64,000 nucleotides of DNA from Rutpela maculata (GCA_936432065.2 OW386285.2:169520425-169584424); one strand, 5' to 3'; positions 1 through 11,341 are shown, counted from the stretch's first letter. Notes: generated by a model not told the origin, from the sequence alone. Translations and numbers: made by a program.

Positions 1-1923
1 CAATGACATATATTCACTGAGTTAGAAATATATTTTAGAGTAATATATCTCACTGATTATACTGTATAATATATTTAACTGCAATATACAAACTACCATA
101 ACTAATGACATAAATGATAATTTTCTTAGGTTTATCCAAAGAAATTGTTCTAATATTAATATAATTAAAATAATTCTTAAAATATATTATATGGATTTAT
201 CTGTAAGATGTCTGTAGATTATTTTGAACAATATATGATAAAGATAAATAACGAGATTATTTTAATAACAATATATATAAATATTCATATGTTATTCGGA
301 AATTATCCAAATATTTTCCGCATAATATTAGGATATCTTTTATAAATATTATTATATTATATTTATGGAAGATTTACAAATTATTCTAAGAATGTATTGT
401 GCTATCTGGGATATAATAATCATAATATTGTTTCCATTATCTTTAATGTTAAACCTACTTCCACTGAATATAAATCATCTTTATTAGGTTGTTTCGTAGT
501 CTACAATATTTAAAAAATGTCAAATTATGCAATTTGTCAATCACTGCTGCCAACTCTTATAGTAAACTGAGAGTTGGAAACAGTGTTTGACAAATTGCAT
601 AATTCGACATTTTTTAAATATTGTAGACTACGAAACAACCTAATAAAGACTATTTATATTCAATGGAAGCAGGTTTAACATTAAAGATAATGAAAACGAT
701 GTTATGATTATTATATTATAGGTATTTAATTGTTGCAAAGTTTGGAAATTAGACGAGTTGGTCAACATGTGCAGTGAATTACAGTGATACCATTATACTG
801 TGCGGCATGACACTTTTTACTGAACTTTCTTTCGTGCAAATCAATTAAAAGGAATTATTTTACTGGGTTTTCCAAGCATTTTTTTAATGGTAATTTGTTG
901 CTTGTTGATTTAAGAATTCGATTTTTAGTATGGATTTATGTTATAGAAAAGACGGCCGTAATTCAAGACCACGATGATCCGTCCAGTTAGGTATTCTTTG
1001 TTAATATCAGATACAACTTAAAACCCAAATGTGAAAGTAAAAGTACTTGTGATAATAACTACTGCTAAAGCAAACAATAAACAATTCATGGTAAAAAAAT
1101 AACACTTTACATTGATTTGTCAGCATTTTTAATAACAATTTCTTGTGTTTAAATTTTAGTTGAGCGAGGGTAGAGTTGATGCCGAGGGAGAAAGAAATAT
1201 AATAGCAAACATTGTTTTAAATCACATTAAGAGGAAAATACACAGATATCTAATGTAGTGCATAAATTAAGGAAATTCAAAGTAGTGCCGTTAGCGATTG
1301 ATCTGGCAGCTAAACGTCCTTTTAAAGTACTTATGTTGTGTGGTGTTTAAAAACCCAGTGTTGGATTGTTTAACATTCAAAAACTATGTAACTAAGACTG
1401 AAAGTGATCTAAAGTCAGTGAGCACATAAATAATGCCCGAATGGGCTTTGAAACTGTCAAATTGTAGCTGTAAATTTCGTTGAATTATGTAATTACAAAT
1501 GTTACTTACTACTTAGATATTAGTATACTTAAATGTATAACATAATCATTTATTTTTTTATTGCAATAAATAGATCTTTCTTTGTATCTCCTGAAGTTTC
1601 TTGTTGATTCATCTTATAAGTACTAATGGAACCTTGGATAATAAATAATTTGTTATTTAGTAAGTATATTTCAGTTAGATGCAAAGATGCATGTATATAT
1701 AGGTTCAACATAATCGACTATTTCAATTCACTGCTAACAGCAATAATACGAGTGATAAATAAAACAATAAAAAGTGAATATACGTATTTAATAAAATACA
1801 CGTTAGACATATTTATGACAACACAACACAAGAAAAAGTTCTTGCGCAAATTACAATGATTGGTATAGTTCAATCTATTAGAGATGGGTCGTTATCTCTG
1901 TAACGCTATTTTGTCGCGGTATT
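1..1923. other. AT-rich non-coding flank
   Basis: No convincing gene was seen. The stretch is strongly AT-rich and holds one long fold-back (409-720). A short exon-like open stretch follows a TTTTAG acceptor-like site near 1160 and stops near 1258, but it matches no family I recognise. Bases 1900-1924 recur at 14140-14164 with one mismatch, so the LINE at 1936 landed next to an older dispersed repeat. Confidence 0.6.
409..720. repeat. Fold-back (palindromic MITE-like) element
   Basis: The left arm (about 409-558) and right arm (about 570-720) are near-perfect reverse complements around an 11-base loop. Paired landmarks are the stretch with GTAGACTACGAAAC in the right arm and its complement near 497-512, plus the CAACTCTT/AGAGTTG pair at the loop. 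No coding potential is seen. Fold-back non-autonomous DNA element is the natural reading, but no target duplication was identified. Confidence 0.75.
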
Positions 1924-1935
1924 TTTAGGTAACGT
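1924..1935. repeat. Left 12-bp target-site duplication of LINE A
   Basis: TTTAGGTAACGT here is repeated exactly at 11342-11353. The two copies bracket the minus-strand LINE, its 3' tail on the left and its GC-rich 5' leader on the right. A 12-bp duplication fits target-primed reverse transcription. Confidence 0.85.
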
Positions 1936-2020
1936 TAGGGTTAGGTTAGGTTGATATGTGAGTGGGCTAAGTAACAGACCCTCCACTGCGACCATCTGGT
2001 CTATTGTGGCTCACTCCTAA
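1936..2020 (-). other. LINE A 3' UTR and telomere-like 3' tail
   Basis: Downstream of the ORF2 stop the element has only about 85 bases before the target duplication. The last 18 or so, read on the plus strand, are TAGGGTTAGGTTAGGTTG. That resembles the insect telomeric unit TTAGG, with one extra G in the first repeat. There is no poly(A) run, so the tail itself appears to be short (CCTAA)-like repeats. The flanking target is not telomeric. Confidence 0.6.
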
Positions 2021-5000
2021 TTATATTTCACCCAATAGGTTCAGCTTTTTGATAAAGTCGACTACCTTATTGGGTGAGAGGTTGTCCAGATCCTCTGGCA
2101 GCAGTTGCCCTTTGCCAAAGAGTGAGAATCTGGTTCTTTCTGCAGCAGGACAGGTACATAAAATGTGCGCTGCCGTTTCATCCTCCTCCAAGCACAGTCG
2201 GCATTCAGCGTTGTCCACTATTCCGAGTCTGTGTAGGTGGTGGTTAAGTCTGCAGTGCCCAGTGTATAGGCCAACAAGAGTTCTTAGGTGTAACCTGTTT
2301 AACTCTAATAGTTTTTTAGTTCTTGATTTCAAGGGGTATGTGATGAACTCCTTTGAATGAACTAATCCTGGTAGTTCTTGCCAGTATTGGAGGATTTTCC
2401 CCTCAGTCCAGGCCAAGATGGTTGTTTTCGCAGTGCTTGCCGATATGCCAAGCACTGGCTCCGGTCCGATAAATTTTGATACCGCGCCTTCCCTGGCTAA
2501 GGAGTCGGCTACTTCGTTGCCCTCCAAGCCAGAATGGCCCGGTATCCAGACCAGAGTTAATTTGTTGTATCTGCCCACTCGGGCTAGAGCCTTTTGGCAG
2601 TTCCAGACCAATTTAGAATTGCAGCGATGTGAGCCAAGAGCTTTGAGAGCTGCTTGGCTGTCTGAAAATATTTTTATTGATCTGCGTCTAGGATGCATCT
2701 GCTCAAGCCTCCTTGTACACAGTTCAATGGCATGAACTTCTGCCTGAAAGACAGTCGCATAATTGCCCAGGCTCGAAGTGATTCTTACCTTTGGGTTGCG
2801 ACTGTGTGCTCCAGCTCCAACACCCTCAGGGGTTTTGGAGCCGTCTGTAAACCAACAGATGTCTGCTCTTTGTAGGTCAGTTTTGTTCCGATCCCATTCG
2901 TCTCTTCCAGGAAAAAGGACGGTAAAAGGCAGTTCATAGTTGGTCGTGGTAGGCATCACATCTAAAAGCATTCCCAGGATGCCATGACACTCCATGTCAT
3001 CTGACAGCCTGTTGCGTTCCATGATGCTAGCCTGCGGCCTATTGTTTACCGCTTGTTGAAGTCTGTATGTTGCCCACCTGGCCTCTCTCTCCAAGTAGAT
3101 GTGGAGAGGGGGTAGATCCAGGAGGATTTCCAGAGCTGCTGACGGTGTGGTACTTATCGCACCAGTTACCGCCAGACATGCTTGTCTCTGTAGACCAGAG
3201 AGTTTGGCTTTGGTCGTTTGTTGTAGCCCTTTCGACCACCAAACTATGGAGGCATACGCTACCATTGGTCTTATGACCGTAACGTATAGCCAGTATATTT
3301 GTTGGGGACCTATGCCCCAGGTTTTTCCACAAATTCTGCGACATGTCCATAAGGAGAGTCGCGCCTTGTGGATTACCTTTTCCAAATGGGAGTTCCAGTG
3401 AAGTGATTTATCTAGTGTAACCCCTAGGTATTTCACTTCCCCCGCAAATGGAATAGTTTCACCTGCTAAGGAGGGCGGCACTAAATTGTTCAGCCTCCTT
3501 TTTCTGGTGAAGGGTACTATTACAGTTTTGTGGGGGTTCACAGTCATCTGCTCCCTCTCACACCAAATGTGGACTGTATTTAGCACCTCTTGAAGGGTAA
3601 TAGAGAGTACCTCTTCAGATTTTCCTCTAACCATAATGACTAGATCGTCCGCATATGCTTGAATCTCGGCTTCCCACAGAGAGAGAATGGCCAGCAGATC
3701 ATCCACAAGCAGTGACCATAAAAGGGGGGAAAGAACCCCGCCTTGTGGACACCCTCTTGCGGCCCTGAATCTGACCGTTTCTCCCTGTAGAGAAGTCGTT
3801 ATGATTCTATTTTCAAGCATAGCTTGGATCCAGCCAGTTATAGTTAGCTCAACTCCTCTAGCAGCCGCAGCTGTGTATAGGGAGTTGGGCAGTGCATTGT
3901 TGAATGCTCCTTCAATGTCAAGGAATGCTGCCACCGCAATCTCTTTTTCATCAAGAGATTTGGTGATTTTCCCGACCAGGTTATTTAGTGCTAGTTCTGT
4001 TGATTTGCCGGGTTGATAGGCATACTGGTGAACATTCAGAGGATAGGTGCTCAGGATGTTTCCCCTGATATGTCCGTCCAGAACCTTTTCTAGGCCTTTC
4101 AACAGAAATTATGTCAGGCTGATGGGTCTTAGCGATTTGGGGTCTGGTTCCGTCCGACCCACTTTTGGTATATATACCACTTTAACCGCCGCCCAACTGG
4201 ATGGGATATAGTTCCATACCAGACCAGCTCTGTATAGTCTGATGAGGAAAGGAAGCAGTATTTCCAGTCCGTTTTGTAGCAACGCTGGAAAAATGCCATC
4301 CTCACCAGGCGATTTGAATGGTTGAAAAGATTTGATTGCCCATTCAATCGCTGGTGCTGTGATAACCTTTTTGGCCACCAACCAGTCGTCTTTGTGAGGT
4401 CGTTTGGTTCGGCCTCCCGATGGTGGTGGTTGTTGGTTATCCAGGATCGAACTCCCTGGGAAGTGGTTCAGTGTAAGGAGTTCAAGGGTTTCCTTTCCAG
4501 ATTCAGCAAATGAGCCATCTGGACGTTTTACCATACCAAATTCTCTTGCCGGCTCTCTGGAAATGATCTTGTGGATTCTAGTGCTGCTAGGTAAGTCAAT
4601 AATACTCTCGCAGAACCTCCTCCAAGATTCCCTTTTCGCCCTTCTGATTTCTTTATTATAGTCCGTTAGTGCAGATCTATATTGTTCCCAGTTGCCCGAA
4701 TCTTTAGCTCGATTACAGAGGCGTCGAACTTCTTTTCTCATTTTATCTAGTTTTTTGTTCCACCAAGATGCCCCTCTGTTGTCTTTTTTCGTTTTTAGTG
4801 GAGAGTTTTCGTGATATGCTGAAATAATTGCGCTCCGGGTCTGTTCCGCCGCAATTTCTATTTCATCACGATTCCTGATTGTGGTGAGAGTGGATTGAAG
4901 GTGCGCCTGGAGGGATTGTTTATATCCACTCCAGTTAGTACACCTAGGATCCCTATACGTCACCATAGGTCTTGGTCCAGTTTCTATGTTAAATAGAATG

Positions 5001-5668
5001 TGTCTGTGATCTGAACACGAGGGTTCAGAGGATACCTTCCAATCAGTAATCTTGTTGCTCACAAAGCTTGAGCTGATTGTTAAATCTAGTACCTCTCTCC
5101 TATTACTAGTGACAAAGGTTGGTTCCGTTCCAATGTTATTCACAATTAGCCCTTCACCTAATATGTATTCAAAAAGTGACTCACCCCTTTGGTTAATGTC
5201 CGTGCTGCCCCATGCCGTGTGGTGGGAATTTGCATCACATCCAATAACCAGGTGAATGTTGTTCCTCTTGCTGTAGGCGATTAACGACCTAACCGCAGGT
5301 GGAGGAGGTTGAACAGCACCCCTGTCTCCCGGGAAGCATGCAGAACAGGCTATTACGTCCATTTTGCTTTCCCCCACCGGTAGCGATAAGTGGATGGCTA
5401 CAACATCCTGGGTGCAGTAACCTGAAAGTACAAAGTAGTTAATGTCGTTTCTGATTAGGATGCAGGCTCTTGGTCTTCCGTCCGAGCCAGTTGCTATTAC
5501 CTTACCAGAAGTGTTACCCAGTCCGTTTATCCGGCCTGTATTGGTTGTCCAAGGTTCCTGGATAAGAGCAACATCGATTTGCTCTTCCTTGAATCGCCTG
5601 CCAAGGACGTATGTAGCGGCCTTGGCATGTTGTAAGTTCGCTTGTAGGAACCTGATGTGGTTAACCAT
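2021..5668 (-). pseudogene. LINE A ORF2: endonuclease-reverse transcriptase-RNase H polyprotein with one nonsense codon
   Basis: The frame runs from ATG at 5668-5666 to TAA at 2023-2021, 1,214 sense codons, broken only by an in-frame TAA at 4111-4109 (codon 520). The interrupted motif is RPISLT-stop-FLLK. LINE B has a serine at this place (RPISLMSF), so a TCA to TAA change is the likely lesion. The endonuclease shows IQEPW (residues 36-40), GCDAN (143-147) and SDHR (219-222). The RT begins around 440 with KSPGEDG and has the catalytic YADD box at about 672-675. RNase H acidic residues are all present (WFTDG, QAEVH, SDSQAAL and VADSLA, about residues 942, 977, 1003 and 1055). A CxxC...H....C cluster lies near the C-terminus. 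Known roles are target nicking and target-primed reverse transcription. The start lies 19 nt after the ORF1 stop in another frame, so reinitiation or coupled translation is likely. Confidence 0.9.
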
Positions 5669-5687
5669 CAGGTTGGGGATTTAGGAT

Positions 5688-6899
5688 TTAGGATAGGTTT
5701 TGGAAGCGGCTGGAACTAGGAAGTGGGAAGGAAAAGAGTTTACTTAGGCTGTGGGTGCGGGAGAGGGTTTGGGGGGCGATTTTTTTATCCTCTTTAGAAG
5801 GTGGTTTCTTCCCACTCTTCTTCCGAGGAGGTTGGCCTGGGATGGCTTTACTCTTCCCAGTAAATCGGGGCGTTTCGCCTGCCTGTGGGGGCAAATTTGG
5901 TTTGCCCCCTTTAGCCGGCGGTTTCGCCACCGAAGTCGGTTTAGAGGTTGACGCAGCCCCCACCTTGACTTTCGGGCGGAATTGCACCTGCCCGAATCCA
6001 AAGTAGGGCCTGTAATTCAGCCCCTCCAGTGCAGCCCTAGACGCCTCATCGACTGAGACCGTCCAGGTCTGCCCCGGTCCCGACGCTTCTCTGTGTAAGA
6101 TGTTCCACTCCCGAGTGTTCAGGCCGTGGTTCATCTTACGCAGCCTTGTCATTACAACCTCTGATGACAGCCGAAGACCGGCTTCATCAGGGATGTATGC
6201 CACACAAATGTGTGGCTTAGGGAGGTCTTTTCCCTGCACAAGCTTCAGTCGAGCTCCATCCCAAGGCTGAAGGGACGATGTCGTCGCCTCCAACCAAGTG
6301 ACGCTCGTCTGATCCGCACAGGTTATCAGGAGATATCCAGGCCGATGTGTGCAGCTCTGGAATCTGACCTGCGGACCACCCTCTGGGATTTGCTCTACAG
6401 AGTGCATTATCGCTCTCTGCAGAGTCCCCAGTTGAGCATTATCCAGGGTTGTTCCAGGGTATTCAGTGTGGATAATGCCCACTCTGACACCCTCAGAGAC
6501 ATCCCTGAAGGAAGGTTTGACGGTAGGCTCACCTTCCCGGGGCTTTTTTGCCCGCTGTTCGGGTGAGTTACCATCAGAGCGTTGACGTTTGGCCGTTTCA
6601 GCGCGCGCAGAGGAGGTTTGTCCCCGCTCCAGCGGCCGGTTGGCTTCACGTTGCCGCTCAAGAACCTGTTCCAAGGCGGTTTGGTAAGGTATTCCGCTCT
6701 TGACCAGGCGACTCAGACGCTTCCTTATGGCGCCTCCGAATCGTTTCCTTTTCAGGGAGAGGTTGCCCAAAATTTTGGACGCCTCTTCCTCAGGATTGCC
6801 TTCTCCTTCAGGCTCAGGGGTCGGAGGCCTTGATGGCTCCCTAACCTGAGTCGGCGGGATCGGGCTGGAAGATGGAGTAGGATTGATCCCAAGCTCCAT
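5688..6899 (-). CDS. LINE A ORF1: DUF4780-like RNA-binding (gag-like) protein
   Basis: This is an uninterrupted 403-codon frame starting at ATG 6899-6897. The N-terminus (about residues 1-110) is Pro/Glu- then Lys/Arg-rich and low in complexity. Residues about 130-260 have the layout I know as DUF4780: VRVGIIHTEYP, FQSCTHRPGYLLITCAD, WLEATT, then PHICVAYIPDE. The C-terminal 90 residues are basic and Lys/Pro/Ser-rich, with no CCHC knuckle. ORF1 proteins of LINEs coat element RNA and accompany it to the target. Position just upstream of ORF2 in the same element supports that role. The family name is a recognition call, not a search result. Confidence 0.8.
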   Translation of the reverse strand: MELGINPTPSSSPIPPTQVREPSRPPTPEPEGEGNPEEEASKILGNLSLKRKRFGGAIRKRLSRLVKSGIPYQTALEQVLERQREANRPLERGQTSSARAETAKRQRSDGNSPEQRAKKPREGEPTVKPSFRDVSEGVRVGIIHTEYPGTTLDNAQLGTLQRAIMHSVEQIPEGGPQVRFQSCTHRPGYLLITCADQTSVTWLEATTSSLQPWDGARLKLVQGKDLPKPHICVAYIPDEAGLRLSSEVVMTRLRKMNHGLNTREWNILHREASGPGQTWTVSVDEASRAALEGLNYRPYFGFGQVQFRPKVKVGAASTSKPTSVAKPPAKGGKPNLPPQAGETPRFTGKSKAIPGQPPRKKSGKKPPSKEDKKIAPQTLSRTHSLSKLFSFPLPSSSRFQNLS

Positions 6900-6937
6900 T
6901 AGTTCAGTTTCTTCTTGAAGAAGATCGAGGTTTGGAT
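6900..6937 (-). other. LINE A 5' UTR, ORF1-proximal piece
   Basis: These 38 bases lie between the ORF1 start and the CCC terminus of the inserted DNA element. The rest of the leader resumes at 10947. Confidence 0.7.
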
Positions 6938-7255
6938 CCCAGTGAACACGGATACATACCTGGTATGTTTATCTTACGTAATCTATTCAACATGTTATAT
7001 CCAAGGATATTGGATGTATGGTAAATGTAAGGTGCATGGACCTTAAAATTTCAGCTACAAAAAAAGTTATAGCCATGTAACGGCAACATAACTTGTAACA
7101 TACTCGTATGTGGCAAATATATAACATACATGTAAAAGACATATATTGTATTTCAAAATATTTACCTTAAAATATGTTCTGATGTTACATGTGTGCTATA
7201 TAACATGCAATTTCCGTGGTATATGCACAAGGGGGTAGCAAATAATATGCAGGGT

Positions 7256-7798
7256 GTCCCCAAATGGGGTTACCTATACCACAAGTGGACCTAAATTTTA
7301 GTTTTTCGACAGTCACTATAAAAAATTTTTCTTCTTAAAGAAATACGATGTGTTAAGAAAATGTACTTTTTTATGCAGGGCGCTCAAAAATTTCAAAAAT
7401 ATGAATTTTACCCAAGAGCAAACTACCTTTATTTTTCTCATTTTTAAGGAAAATGCAATTTGAAAAAACTGTTTATTAAATCTTGTTTAATAGGGTACGC
7501 CTTTTTCCCCAATGCCTCACCTCAGTTTTCGTATTTTTCCGTAACGGATACTAAAAAATTTAGGATTATGAAAGAAAAGTATTTCAAATGGCTTTTTTAT
7601 TAAAAATGAAAAACAAAGGTAGTTTACTCTTAGGCAAAATTCATATTCTTGGAATTTTTAAGCGCCCTGCTCCTTCATAAAAAAAATAATTTTTTTAACA
7701 TAAATCGTATTTTTTTAAAAATGTGGAAATTTTTATAGTGACTTGTCCAAAAATTAAAATTTAGGTCATTTGTTGTATAGCTAATCCCATCCGGGGAC
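7256..7798. repeat. Fold-back element with ~220-bp inverted arms
   Basis: The outer ends pair as TGTCCCCAAATGGGGTTA against TAATCCCATCCGGGGACA. Further paired blocks include CCTAAATTTTAG with TAAAATTTAGG, and GCAGGGCGCTC with AGCGCCCTGC. About 100 bases of unpaired spacer separate the arms. Arm divergence suggests moderate age. It sits inside CCC element 1. Confidence 0.75.
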
Positions 7799-8024
7799 AT
7801 TGTACTACTGTTACAATATGACTCAAGTAAGGAAAAACTAGATGTAAAAAAAGGCCAATCTAAAATAAATAATTTTTATATTCATAAAATACATATATCA
7901 TAATAATATATTAATCAAAGTCATACAAGAATTGCACATTCTCTAAACTATATAGTTTGGTTTATTACAAGCAAACTTTTGGTTAACAGAAAACATAGAA
8001 GATAAAATAGCTGAAGAAAAATAA

Positions 8025-8216
8025 CATATACAGAAAAAGTTAGCTGATTGCAAGCTATGTAATAAGGTAAAAAAAATAAAGAAAAGCCTGACAGTATACA
8101 TGAATCATTTTCATTCCGCTGTAAATTACGAAGAAATAAACATTAGCATGATTACTATAGAGACAAGAAAAGTGTATAAGTTTTTGGTAAAACAGAACAG
8201 CTTTATCTTACATTGA
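8025..8216 (+). pseudogene. Possible BED-type zinc-finger remnant
   Basis: A 63-codon open stretch after a TAA encodes ADCKLCNK, then about 14 residues later SLTVYMNHFHSAVNYEE. The C-x2-C followed by a leucine-rich step and histidines recalls BED fingers of hAT and related transposases. The His spacing is imperfect and no further transposase sequence follows. It could be chance. Confidence 0.25.
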
Positions 8217-8860
8217 AAGAAGTTTCAGGAAAATTAAAAGCTTAATGAAGTTTGTTCCAAATGATGCTCGGGCTTTTACAACATTTAAAAACTGTGGATT
8301 TTGAGGGTGACGTTGAACGCTACAGTAACACTATTGATTTTGATGTAGACGTAAACGAACAGTAGAAACGAAAATCGCAGGCATATTAATGAGAAGTACG
8401 ACACTTTGCATTTTCTAAGTGTCTATACACCTACAAAATATACTATTTTTGACAGTCGAGTTATTATTATATTATCTATATATTAAACACAGGTAATTTT
8501 TAGTTTTATTACTTATTTACTCTAGTGACTGAATAAATGCTTTTTTGAACTATATATTTAACATCCGAATAAAGTTTGGTTTAATGTATGGTTATCCAAG
8601 TTTAATTGTACCAAATATCAACTAAAATTCTGAACGAAAATAGTTAATGAGAAAACAAGAATTCTTCATTTATTCAAAAAGGAGCTAAACATTTATTAGA
8701 AACAAGAAAAATTCAACAAACGTGACAATAATACTCAGATAATGACGAAAACAAATTTCCTATATATAAAAAAGACAAACCTGTCAGCATGAATTTGCAA
8801 GCAGACTAATACTTAAAACTTAATTATCTTAAAACTAGTTTTTGGCGCCTGGTTTCCTTT

Positions 8861-9006
8861 TTATATATATCTCAATAAATTATGGTACAATAACTGCTCC
8901 AGCTTCTTGTTTTCTCTCTGTAGCCTTTGCTTTGACAGTCTGAACCACTCACTAGCGATGTTCTCAAATTCTTTTTCACAATGTGGGAACGTTTCGTTAA
9001 CAGCAA
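8861..9006 (-). pseudogene. DUF4806-like C-terminal exon (orphan) inside CCC element 1
   Basis: Read on the minus strand, a TTCTAG acceptor is followed by a phase-1 exon of 146 nt ending in TAA (8863-8861). It encodes AVNETFPHCEKEFENIASEW, then FRLSKQRLQRENKKLEQ and a short tail. It lines up with the last exon at 24691-24803: both start in phase 1, reach an FP pair at the same residue, and then show a W-hydrophobic-x-x-SK-x-RL-x-R pattern. That matches the end of the DUF4806 domain as I know it. No clear upstream exon was found before 10946; a GTAAGT donor near 9646 of matching phase is preceded by stops. The function of DUF4806 is unknown. Confidence 0.5.
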
Positions 9007-9181
9007 CTAGAACAATAGTTTATGACAAAATTTTATAATTTTTTTCTGTATTATTTACTTAAAAGCAATTTCTAACTTTTTTAGAAATTCTTTGTCTTTA
9101 CCTTTACGAGATATTATTTTTAATTAGCAATTACACAAAATTAGACACAGACATATATGATGACATAAATAGGTTAAATCC

Positions 9182-9381
9182 CTATTAGGCAATCCAACGA
9201 CCTGTCAAAATTATTTTTCAATATGGCGCTGAGGGCAAACATGGGGTTTATTTTAATTAACTCGCGGAAACGTAGCCAAGGCAACCGAAAAAAAACTCAT
9301 TTAACGAATGAAAATAAAGGATTGCCGGATGTTTGCCCTCAACGCCATGTTAAAAGTCACGTGGTTTGGATTGCTTAATAG
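9182..9381. repeat. MITE with ~60-bp terminal inverted repeats
   Basis: The left arm CTATTAGGCAATCCAACGAC pairs with the right-end complement CTATTAAGCAATCCAAACCA. A second paired block holds ATGGCGCTGAGGGCAAACAT against ATGGCGTTGAGGGCAAACAT. TA lies at both ends, so a Tc1/mariner-type non-autonomous element is possible. It lies inside CCC element 1. Confidence 0.7.
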
Positions 9382-10394
9382 CAGCAGCAGGTTATAGCAA
9401 GAGTGATAAAATATGACCAGTTTTTCAATATCTATATTAAGTTTAATGCTGGTTATAAAAGACTTAAGCTACAATAAAGCACCTATAATTTTTCTGTGGC
9501 TTGAGCTTAGTTAAATTTCATTAAATTTCAATCTCAAGATTGGGCAACATGTCAATAAAACTCCAACAAATAAGTAGGTACCTAATAAGCGACTTAACAC
9601 TGCACCGAAGTGCTAATGATTTACACTTCTACGTACTTACCTACAATAGTTTTGATCTCTGAACTTGAGTCCCCACAAAAACAAAGACGATATTTAACAT
9701 GTTAAAACGCACGCTAGAAGTCACATTGCACCTCCTTCAGGGTCACTTGTGTTAGGTTAGAATATTAGGATTAGGTTATTTTGTTAGGTATAGTTAGGGA
9801 TATTTGAGTTAATTTGGTATCCTTTTCTAGCACGAACTATGTAATACAGAGTGCGAAAGAGATGTCCTATAATAATTTTATAACCAGATTTACCGGGAAA
9901 TTTAAAACATCACAATATTAAAACGTTATCCAACTGTATGAAGATACGGGATTATCAAACTAGTTTTTGATCGGCGAGTTTTATTTTTTGTTATTAGATA
10001 CATAAATAAAAATAAAACGGCCGGTAACACTAATCACTATTTTAATAAATTTATAGAGTATTTAAACGAATAAGTCATCAAGTATTATATAGGCACAATT
10101 ACATTTTCATTACCACTTAATGACAATTGAAGACACTTTTGTTAAATATCACAAGCGTTAATTGGTAAAAGAGCTTCTTATTTTCATTGGGCATGCTATT
10201 ATTATGTTGATTAAACTACACTGGTCACTGATGTTACAACCTACTATAGCAGCACACTCACTACTACACCAAAACAATATACATAATATATATACCTAAC
10301 CAAACTTTTTTGACATTCCATATGTAAGCTAGCTTGTTTCACGTTTGTAGTTTACCAAATTACATGATTAAATATATATGTGTAATGTAATTGT

Positions 10395-10830
10395 AGAAAA
10401 ACTTAAAATGTCCATGATGATCACAAAATATATAAATGTTATATCTACACCAGAACATATAAGATGGGTTGATGTGTAATATGTAGCAATTATCTAAATA
10501 TCACATATTTTAATGTTATTATTTAACACACAAGCAATATAACTTTAAACGTACATACTGATTACAGAAATACATAAATGTTATATAGCTGATAAATACA
10601 CATAATACTTGTTATTGTAATGTAGCAGTTACGTAAAAATCACATATTTTAATGTTATTATTTAACAAACAGGCAATATAACTTAAAATCTACATGGTGA
10701 TAACAGACATACATAAATATTATATGGCATGTAAATATACAAAATACTTGTTATTGTAATGCAGCAGTTATGTAAAAATCACATATTATAATGTTTGTAT
10801 TTAACAAACAGGCATGTTTGTTAATAACTT
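10395..10830. repeat. Tandem repeat, period 139 bp, about three copies
   Basis: The word TAATGTTATT (or a variant) starts at 10511, 10650 and 10789, exactly 139 bases apart, with matching blocks around it such as AACAAACAGGCAATATAACT and AATACTTGTTATTG. It forms the right subterminal part of CCC element 1. CCC element 2 likewise has subterminal tandem repeats. Confidence 0.8.
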
Positions 10831-10946
10831 AAATGTATATAGCATTTGAAGATGGTTTATATAATGGAGATATATTTGGTAATATGGTGTGTGTTACCTT
10901 GACAATCTCTCTTTGGTACGTAACAGCCATATGTGTGTTCACTGGG

Positions 10947-11341
10947 GAACCCCCTCGTTGGGTTGGTTTTTGTTGCTGTCGGCCATAAGGTTCCCACGAG
11001 TAGCTGGGGAAACGGAAGTCCACCATAGCAGAGCCCCGCATGCCATGGTAAGGCAAAAATACTCCGGAATGTAGCCCTGTTTTCCGGAGGCCCCGTTAGT
11101 GACACCTTTCACCCCGGTGACATTCAGCCCTCGGCACGGGTTGCACACACCTTGGCTTGGGGGATTTTATCGACTTTCCTTGTCTAGATCCGCCGTGTTT
11201 AGCCGAACGCAGGGTCACCTCGAGCAGGATGCGACATTAAGTCGCGCACGGACGATCTTGAGAGAAGCTTCCTAGAGGGTGGCCATTTCCCCTCAGCTTT
11301 TCTCCTAGAGTCAGTGGCCGAGTAGCTGACTCCTTGACCCC
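10947..11341 (-). promoter_or_regulatory. LINE A 5' UTR and likely internal promoter region
   Basis: This GC-rich island stands out from its AT-rich surroundings and has no reading frame of note. It is the distal LINE leader because it lies between the nested element and the right 12-bp target duplication. It also shares a patch with the LINE B leader: CCTCGGCACGGG...ACACACCTTGG here against CCTCGGCGCGCACACTACCTTGG near 57402-57424. LINE leaders normally carry an internal RNA polymerase II promoter, which is inferred here, not seen. Confidence 0.7.

Larger units (their letters stand above)
6938..10946. mobile_element. CCC-ended DNA element 1 (4.0 kb), inserted in the LINE A 5' UTR
   Basis: The left terminus reads CCCAGTGAACACGGATAC. 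The right terminus, reverse-complemented, reads CCCAGTGAACACACATATGG, so the first 12 bases match exactly. The left end is nearly that of CCC element 2 (CCCAGTAAACACACG at 20989). The flanks are the two halves of a LINE leader, which shows this is an insertion. The 2-bp duplication seen in other members is not conserved here (AT at 6936-6937 against GA at 10947-10948). Inside are a fold-back (7256-7798), a zinc-finger-like scrap (8025-8216), a DUF4806-like terminal exon (8861-9006, minus), a MITE (9182-9381) and 139-bp tandem repeats (about 10395-10830). No transposase is recognisable. Confidence 0.8.
1936..11341 (-). mobile_element. LINE A: LOA/R1-group non-LTR retrotransposon, near full length, split by a DNA element
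   Basis: This is a two-ORF non-LTR retrotransposon read on the minus strand. Order from 5' to 3' is a GC-rich leader (11341-10947 continuing at 6937-6900), ORF1 (6899-5688), a 19-nt gap, ORF2 (5668-2021), a short 3' UTR and a tail of telomere-like repeats. A 12-bp duplication at 1924-1935 and 11342-11353 fixes both ends. Subtracting the nested 4,009-bp element leaves about 5.4 kb, close to the 5.2 kb of related LINE B at 52510-57737. ORF2 has an apurinic-type endonuclease, reverse transcriptase, RNase H and a terminal Cys/His cluster. RNase H and the sequence style suggest the LOA or R1 group, but the clade is not proven. The element looks young: ORF1 is open and ORF2 has one nonsense codon. 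Confidence 0.85.

Noticed and set aside
9642..9720. Upstream exon of the 8861-9006 DUF4806-like gene
   Set aside because: A GTAAGT donor of the right phase exists, but the frame has a stop and no DUF4806-like residues such as NWKG.
10860..11341. CpG-island promoter or rRNA fragment of a host gene
   Set aside because: The 12-bp target duplication places it as the distal 5' UTR of LINE A, and it shares a patch with the LINE B leader.
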